Positions 7,271 through 11,000 of a stretch of 11,000 nucleotides of DNA are shown here, piece by piece. The notes under the pieces are model-generated. The model was not told where the DNA came from, made no database searches, and worked only from the letters and a program-made list of their open reading frames with translations. The stretch is from NCBI GenBank assembly GCA_946482165.1, contig CAMLQS010000158.1, positions 1-11,000 on the forward strand, read 5' to 3'. Position numbers and translations under genes: made by a program. The first letter of the stretch is position 1. Each line of letters opens with the position of its first letter. This DNA is from an uncultured Verrucomicrobiota bacterium. GTDB taxonomy: Bacteria; Verrucomicrobiota; Verrucomicrobiae; Opitutales; Opitutaceae.

Positions 7271-7296
7271 TGACTAGGGATGTCAATCATCTGACA
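7271..7296. promoter_or_regulatory. Three alternating TGAC/GTCA half-sites, candidate operator
   Basis: TGAC at 7271-7274, GTCA at 7282-7285 and TGAC at 7292-7295 alternate in orientation with 11- and 10-bp steps, about one helical turn each. The right pair forms TGTCA-N6-TGACA (7281-7296). The site lies between the divergent PEP-CTERM and XylR-like genes, 32 bp before the regulator start. It also contains TTGACA on the minus strand (7281-7286), which could serve as a -35 element for the PEP-CTERM gene, although no clear -10 follows. An autoregulatory operator for the XylR-like protein is inferred. Confidence 0.5.
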
Positions 7297-7318
7297 ATTC
7301 TTCCCAGATCGGGCGACG

Positions 7319-7323
7319 AGGAG
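7319..7323 (+). promoter_or_regulatory. Shine-Dalgarno AGGAG for the XylR-like gene
   Basis: AGGAG lies four bases before the ATG at 7328. It supports that start over other in-frame candidates and is one of the few clear ribosome binding sites in this window. Confidence 0.65.
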
Positions 7324-7327
7324 ATGC

Positions 7328-8200
7328 ATGCCATCCGCGAAGGTCCCGACCATCTGCGCGCTTTTCGACGACTATCATCCCTACTTCAAAGGCATGCAGC
7401 TCGGGATCGCGCGCTACGCCCGGCAGCACACGGACTGGAGGCTGGTGGTGTCGCCGATGTGGCTGCCTTGGCTCGACGTGGAGCTCTCCGGCGGGAATGT
7501 GCGGGGGTTGATCGGGGTGGCGAAACGCCTGCGGGCTCTCGAACCGCGTTCGGCGGAGCTGCCCCGCGTGTCGATCACCTACCGGGGGGACGACGGGCTC
7601 CGCACCGTGATACCCGACCACGCGCGCGTGGTCGGGAAGGTCGCCGAGCACCTGCTGGATCGAGGTCTGGTCTCCTTCGGCTCCTTCATGGACGCCAATC
7701 CCGAGTTGGTGAGCGCGGGACGGATGCACGGCGCGTTCGAAAAAACCGTGGTCGCGGCGGGCGGCACCGTGCAACGCGTCACCCGCGGGAAGCGCACCTC
7801 GAGGGCATGGACACCCCTGCGACAGATCGAGGATCTCTGCGACTGGTTGAAACCTCTGCCGCGACCCGTCGGCGTCCTGGCGACCGACGACAACCACGCC
7901 TGGCGCCTGATCGAGGCGGCCAAGCGTGTCGGACTGCGCGTGCCCGACGACGTCGCGGTCGTGGGCGTCTCCAACGACGAGTGGTTTTGTCCCTTCGGCG
8001 ACCCGCCGATCAGCAGCGCCGCCCTCAACCAGGAGGCGGTCGGCTACGAGGCGGCCCGCGTCCTGCACCACATGCTAAACACCGGAAAATGGGAAACGGG
8101 CACGACGCTGGTGGAGCCGGGCGAAGTGGTCGCCCGCGCCTCCTCGGAAGTGTTCGCGGTCGCCGATCCGCTCATCGCCCGCGCCCTGCGTTTCATTTAG
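7328..8200 (+). CDS. XylR-type sugar regulator, effector-binding part (cut by in-frame TAG)
   Basis: This 290-residue product is the LacI/periplasmic-binding-protein-like effector domain of an XylR-type regulator. It begins KVPTICALFDDYHPYFKGMQLGIARYA and includes the GVLATDDNHAWRLIEAAKRVGLRVPDDVAVVGVSNDEW core and the PPISSAALNQEAVGYEAARVLHHML segment, characteristic of the family. It has no N-terminal helix-turn-helix, as expected for this family, in which DNA binding is C-terminal. At codon 291 (8198-8200) an in-frame TAG ends it after ALRFI. The sequence continues in frame without any shift into the missing AraC-type domain (see 8225-8545). Without the TAG the protein would be about 405 residues, close to the roughly 390 of enterobacterial XylR. 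Alone, this product could bind ligand but not DNA. Possible causes are point mutation, readthrough or sequence error. The ligand is a sugar by analogy, not shown. Confidence 0.85.
   Translation: MPSAKVPTICALFDDYHPYFKGMQLGIARYARQHTDWRLVVSPMWLPWLDVELSGGNVRGLIGVAKRLRALEPRSAELPRVSITYRGDDGLRTVIPDHARVVGKVAEHLLDRGLVSFGSFMDANPELVSAGRMHGAFEKTVVAAGGTVQRVTRGKRTSRAWTPLRQIEDLCDWLKPLPRPVGVLATDDNHAWRLIEAAKRVGLRVPDDVAVVGVSNDEWFCPFGDPPISSAALNQEAVGYEAARVLHHMLNTGKWETGTTLVEPGEVVARASSEVFAVADPLIARALRFI
8198..8200 (+). other. In-frame amber codon between the two XylR domains
   Basis: TAG lies in the linker where relatives continue without break: ALRFI, TAG, then TEPAQDYKVESLLGRL in the same frame. A single base change from TGG (Trp) or CAG (Gln) would create it. 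No insertion or deletion is needed on either side. Confidence 0.85.
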
Positions 8201-8213
8201 ACGGAGCCGGCGC

Positions 8214-8217
8214 AGGA
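8214..8217 (+). promoter_or_regulatory. AGGA before the possible GTG restart at 8225
   Basis: AGGA followed by seven bases (CTACAAA) precedes GTG at 8225-8227. This is a plausible spacing for translational reinitiation just after the TAG at 8198-8200, and would yield a free AraC-type domain. It may equally be chance. Confidence 0.35.
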
Positions 8218-8224
8218 CTACAAA

Positions 8225-8545
8225 GTGGAGTCGCTGCTTGGGCGCCTGCACGTTTCGCGCAGCGTGCTATACCGGCGTTTCGGGGCGGTCGGACGCGCGT
8301 CTCCCGCCGTGGAGCTTCGGCGCGCACGTCTGGCGCGCGCGCAAAAGCTCCTGCTCCAAAGCGGCGAGTCGATGACCGAGATCGCGGCGGCCTGCGGCTT
8401 CGAGCACGTCTCGCAGCTAAGCCGGGAGATCCGTCGCGCCACCGGCCAATCCCCCACCCAACTTCGCTCGCGCGGCCGTCCCGGCGAGCCCGAGCTCCAC
8501 GGCACAAGCGCGCGCGAAGGGCAGAAGAGGCGGAAACGCGCCTGA
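8225..8545 (+). CDS. AraC-type DNA-binding domain, C-terminal part of the split XylR-like regulator
   Basis: These 106 residues carry both helix-turn-helix units of an AraC/XylS domain. The first is VESLLGRLHVSRSVLYRRFG; the second is AQKLLLQSGESMTEIAAACGFEHVSQLSREIRRATGQSP, with the conserved IAAACGF and GQSPTQLR features. They are in frame with the effector domain upstream and separated from it only by the TAG, so the two pieces together make one normal regulator. The eight codons between TAG and GTG (TEPAQDYK) belong to the linker or first helix. If expressed from the GTG, which has AGGA upstream, the piece could bind DNA without ligand control; AraC-type domains sometimes work alone. The tail is basic (GQKRRKRA). 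It converges on the phosphatase-like gene, with 13 bp between the stops and no obvious terminator. Confidence 0.75.
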   Translation: MESLLGRLHVSRSVLYRRFGAVGRASPAVELRRARLARAQKLLLQSGESMTEIAAACGFEHVSQLSREIRRATGQSPTQLRSRGRPGEPELHGTSAREGQKRRKRA

Positions 8546-8558
8546 CGCGCCAGAGAGA

Positions 8559-9563
8559 TCAACCCTTCCCCAAGCGCGAGCCGAGCGCCTTCCGCAACGC
8601 GGGACGGATCCGTCGCGCCAACTCCGGATTCCCGTAGGCCACCCATGCGACCGGCGAGGTCGTGTCGAGCGGTGCGCGCAGCGGCTTGCCGTCAAGCCCC
8701 TCCACCACCCCGCCGGCCGCCTCGAGCAAAAGCGCCGTGCAAATGTCATACGGGTGGCAGCACAGCGCCGCCGGCGCGCCCGCCTGCGGCAGCAGGAGCG
8801 GACGCAGGTCGCCGATCATGCGGTCGTGCCCGACGAGCAGCTCATAAAGTTGCCCGCCCGTGGAGATATACTGGTCGTCGAAGACGCGCGCGCCGCCATC
8901 CTTCAGGTGCAGGCCGAGTTCGCGCCACAACTCCTCCTCGACCCCCGCGGTCAGCGCCTTCGCCTCCGGGAAAAACTTCACCAACGACGCGAAACCGTGG
9001 TCGCAATCCCGCGCCGTGCTCGGTCGCGGCGTCCATTTTTTCACCACTCCCGTCCGCAGGTCGCGGCGCGTCGTGACCAGCTTGCCCCCGCGCACCGCGC
9101 TGAACTGGTCCGCCGCGCCCGCCTTCTCGGTGGGGAGCTCGGTCATCGCCGCCACCACGATGTCGCGGAGATCGGTTTTCGCCCCGCGCTGCGGCGCCAG
9201 CCCGGCCAGCGCCCAGGCGGAACGCTTGTCATACATGATGCAGCGCGTGCCATCGATCGGATCGAGGATGAGTTTCCACATCGTCCGAGCCACCGGCGTG
9301 CCGCTCGGGAACGTCGTCTTGGCCTCCAGCCCCTCCATTACCAGCTCGACGGGCCACGCGCGCGGCCAATTGGCGTCCATCCAGCCAAGAATCGCGGCCT
9401 CGGAAAGCTTATCGACATGAAAAATCGTGTCCTCCGGCGTCACGGCCGCCACCCGCGCAAAACGCCGGCCTTCGCGCAGCCTCGCCGCGATAAGCGTCGC
9501 CTGGATCTCGTCTTGCAAGGCGCAGAGCAGGAGACGCGCGCGGTTGAGGGGAGACTTCGTCAT
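8559..9563 (-). CDS. Inositol monophosphatase-superfamily protein, divergent
   Basis: This is a 334-residue cytoplasmic, metal-dependent phosphatase-fold protein. The signature WKLILDPIDGTRCIMY gives metal-binding Asp101 and Asp104. VMEGLE near residues 75-80 supplies an acidic residue in place of the usual GEE segment. HPYDICTALLLEAAGGVVEGLDGKPL corresponds to the second family motif, with Asp273. The family includes inositol-1-phosphatase (SuhB), CysQ and some fructose-1,6-bisphosphatases. It is longer than a typical 260-270-residue IMPase, with extra sequence between the two motifs (CDHGFASLVKFFPEAK and onward), so the substrate cannot be assigned. The ATG at 9561-9563 is the first in frame and gives a sensible N-terminal helix (TKSPLNRARLLLCALQDEIQ). 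It is divergent from the ParA-like gene across 124 bp and convergent with the XylR-like gene. Confidence 0.8.
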   Translation of the reverse strand: MTKSPLNRARLLLCALQDEIQATLIAARLREGRRFARVAAVTPEDTIFHVDKLSEAAILGWMDANWPRAWPVELVMEGLEAKTTFPSGTPVARTMWKLILDPIDGTRCIMYDKRSAWALAGLAPQRGAKTDLRDIVVAAMTELPTEKAGAADQFSAVRGGKLVTTRRDLRTGVVKKWTPRPSTARDCDHGFASLVKFFPEAKALTAGVEEELWRELGLHLKDGGARVFDDQYISTGGQLYELLVGHDRMIGDLRPLLLPQAGAPAALCCHPYDICTALLLEAAGGVVEGLDGKPLRAPLDTTSPVAWVAYGNPELARRIRPALRKALGSRLGKG

Positions 9564-9655
9564 TCCGCAGCACAGGCCGCGACGCGGCTTGGCGGCGATA
9601 GCAAAAACTGGTCAAAACTTCCGCGCGTCCGCGCTTCCCCCTCGCACCCCCGCGC

Positions 9656-9680
9656 ACAAATTGTAAAAACAACCCATATC
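9656..9680. promoter_or_regulatory. AT-rich control segment before the ParA-like gene
   Basis: The 124-bp gap between the phosphatase and ParA genes is GC-rich except near its right end. There ACAAATTGT (9656-9664) and TTGTAAAAACAA (9661-9672) form two overlapping short inverted repeats. This could be the promoter or an operator for the ParA-like gene. No ribosome binding site is visible, and no good -35/-10 pair could be fixed. Confidence 0.35.
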
Positions 9681-9687
9681 CCAGCCT

Positions 9688-10578
9688 ATGGCCCGCAAGC
9701 TCGCTTTCATTAACTACAAGGGCGGCGTCGGAAAGACCTCCCTGATCGTCAATACGGCCGCGTGTCTCGCCCGCTTCGGGCAGCGCGTGCTCCTTTGCGA
9801 TTTCGACACCCAGTCCAACGCCTCCATCTGGCTCCTTAAACTGGATCGCTGGAACCCTATCAACACCAGCGGCGAAGGCGCCGTTTACTCCATCTTCGAG
9901 CCCGGACAGCAACGCGTGCGCGACATCATCATCCGGGACGTCGTCACCGACAAGGCCGGCGGCCATCCCCTCCCCGGCTTGGATCTGCTCCCCACGAGCT
10001 TCAACCTCGTCGACCTCGAGAGCGAATACACCGGCGACCCCAAACGTCCCGCCTACGTCATTTTCCAAGAGCAACTTGCCGAAATCGAGCAGGACTACGA
10101 CTTCATCCTCTTCGACTGCCCGCCCAACATCCTGCGCGCCTCCCAGTGCGGCATCTTTTCGGCCAACGAGATCTACGTCCCCTCCAATCCGGACGCGCTC
10201 TCGCTCATCGGCTTCACCCTTCTGGTCGAGAAACTCTGCCGCTTTCACCAGCTCTCCGCCAGCTTCCGCAAGGCGTCCATGGGCCACGTCGCCCAAGTTC
10301 ACGGCATCATCTTCAACGCCATAAAGACGGGCGTGGACATCGAAGTGCCCAAAATGCGCATGCAACTGCGCCTCAACCAATTCAAGGCAGCCAAGCGCAC
10401 CGCGAAGGAAGCGCGCATTTTCGACTGCTTCGTGCGTGACGCCATGGTGGTTCGCCGGGCCGTCGCACTCGGCCTGCCGGTCAACCTCCTTGGCCAGGAA
10501 GCTGCGGGAGACAGCGTCGTCCGCGACTACGAACGCGTCGCCGAAGAACTTCTGCGCAACGCCCCGGTCGCCGTGTGA
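9688..10578 (+). CDS. ParA/MinD-family P-loop ATPase
   Basis: This 296-residue cytoplasmic ATPase carries the deviant Walker A motif YKGGVGKTS with signature Lys11 and Lys16. The switch segment CDFDTQSNAS covers residues 37-46, and Walker B is FILFDCPPN with Asp143. A NPDALSLIGFTLL segment follows, as in ParA proteins. There is no N-terminal helix-turn-helix, so it resembles the short ParA/Soj or cargo-positioning type rather than plasmid P1-type ParA. The C-terminal half is basic and longer than usual (FKAAKRTAKEARIFDCFVRDAMVVRRAVALG), which could support nonspecific DNA binding. Such ATPases form gradients on the nucleoid or membrane to place plasmids, chromosome origins, chemoreceptors or microcompartments. 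No ParB gene or parS-like repeats are in view. The next gene, 90 bp on, is unrecognised and may be the partner. The start at 9688 leads directly into the P-loop strand. Confidence 0.9.
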   Translation: MARKLAFINYKGGVGKTSLIVNTAACLARFGQRVLLCDFDTQSNASIWLLKLDRWNPINTSGEGAVYSIFEPGQQRVRDIIIRDVVTDKAGGHPLPGLDLLPTSFNLVDLESEYTGDPKRPAYVIFQEQLAEIEQDYDFILFDCPPNILRASQCGIFSANEIYVPSNPDALSLIGFTLLVEKLCRFHQLSASFRKASMGHVAQVHGIIFNAIKTGVDIEVPKMRMQLRLNQFKAAKRTAKEARIFDCFVRDAMVVRRAVALGLPVNLLGQEAAGDSVVRDYERVAEELLRNAPVAV

Positions 10579-10668
10579 CGCCGAAATCCGCGCCCCGCTC
10601 GCCGCCGCCCGTTTCGCGCTTTCATTTTCCGTCTGCCTATTCCCGTTTCGCACCGACTCTCGCACACC

Positions 10669-11000
10669 ATGGCCACCACTCCCCCCGTCTCCGCCGACGC
10701 CGCCGCCTGGGACAAAGCCCGCGCCGCCTTCGCCAAGTCCATCATGGTGGACACGCCTCTGGCCAGCCTCGCCACCGACCTCGACGTGCCGCCTTGGCCG
10801 ATCAATAGCGCCGACGAGACGCCCGCCGCCTACATCTATCTTCCCTACTCCCAGGTCGTCGCCGCGCTCGCCGCGCGCGGCCTGCCTCCCGCCCAGCTCG
10901 GCCATCTCATCTCGATTCTCACCGAGACCGCCGCCTTCGACGAGCCCTTTGGCGACATGATGGATCTCAATACGGAGTCCGTCGGCGACGCCGACCGGGA
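10669..11000 (+). CDS. Unrecognised protein, 5' part only
   Basis: An open frame of 110 codons runs off the right edge, starting MATTPPVSADAAAWDKARAA. It has an Ala/Pro-rich start, an amphipathic segment (WDKARAAFAKSIMVDTPLASLA) and then mixed sequence: YIYLPYSQVVAALAARGLPP, QLGHLISILTETAAFDEPFGDMMDL. It has no signal peptide or membrane helix, so it is probably cytoplasmic. I do not recognise a family. Codon use is like that of the neighbours, with G or C at most third positions. It follows the ParA-like ATPase by 90 bp on the same strand, so an operon or a cargo/adaptor role is possible, but that rests on position alone. No Shine-Dalgarno sequence is seen before the ATG. Confidence 0.6.
   Translation, partial: MATTPPVSADAAAWDKARAAFAKSIMVDTPLASLATDLDVPPWPINSADETPAAYIYLPYSQVVAALAARGLPPAQLGHLISILTETAAFDEPFGDMMDLNTESVGDADR

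Noticed and set aside
7191..7286. N-terminal extension of the PEP-CTERM protein to the ATG at 7286
   Set aside because: It would place 32 residues before a good signal peptide and run through the likely operator and hairpin.
9409..10905. Minus-strand open frame of 498 codons
   Set aside because: Shadow of the ParA-like gene; it also crosses the phosphatase start and two intergenic gaps.

Overview
The window looks like chromosomal DNA of a GC-rich member of the Verrucomicrobiota, most likely an Opitutaceae relative. This is inferred from gene content: a PEP-CTERM surface protein, LacI-type and XylR-type sugar regulators with Opitutaceae-like recognition helices, a LamG plus 'DGNGIPDLVEYA' C-terminal module, and a periplasmic-binding-domain histidine kinase. 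No database search was possible. I saw no tRNA, rRNA, CRISPR array, insertion sequence or phage gene.

Left part (1-2335): a ribulokinase gene (araB, minus strand, running off the left edge) lies divergent from a LacI-family repressor gene (plus strand). The 95-bp gap between them holds a perfect 16-bp palindrome that is a good operator candidate. This looks like an L-arabinose/ribulose catabolic unit with its own regulator.

Middle part (2310-7190, minus strand, read right to left): a PEP-CTERM protein, then a glycoside hydrolase family 2 gene, then a sensor histidine kinase. The GH2 gene is broken. It has a signal peptide, the sugar-binding domain and the Ig-like domain, but its reading frame stops making sense just as the catalytic barrel begins, near 5154. 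There it joins, one base out of frame, the C-terminal LamG/tail module of what was probably the same enzyme or a similar one. The whole catalytic barrel is missing, so this is either a deletion pseudogene or an assembly join. By chance the frame stays open from the GH2 start through the junction into the kinase, so an automatic caller would report one giant protein of about 1300 residues. I split it. The kinase (2310-4523) is complete: signal peptide, NMT1/THI5-like solute-binding domain, one membrane helix, PAS, HisKA and HATPase, without a receiver domain.

Right of this (7191-8545), divergent from the PEP-CTERM gene, lies a XylR-type regulator (LacI-like sugar-binding domain plus AraC-type DNA-binding domain). 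An in-frame TAG cuts it exactly between the two domains. The intergenic region carries three alternating TGAC/GTCA half-sites about one helical turn apart, a likely operator. Two lesions in adjacent, probably linked genes suggest a carbohydrate locus in decay, or recoding or assembly problems that are worth testing.

Right end (8559-11000): a divergent inositol-monophosphatase-superfamily enzyme (minus strand), then an orphan ParA/MinD-type ATPase (plus strand) followed after 90 bp by the start of an unrecognised gene. No ParB is visible. The ParA plus unknown pair is the least explained module in the window.
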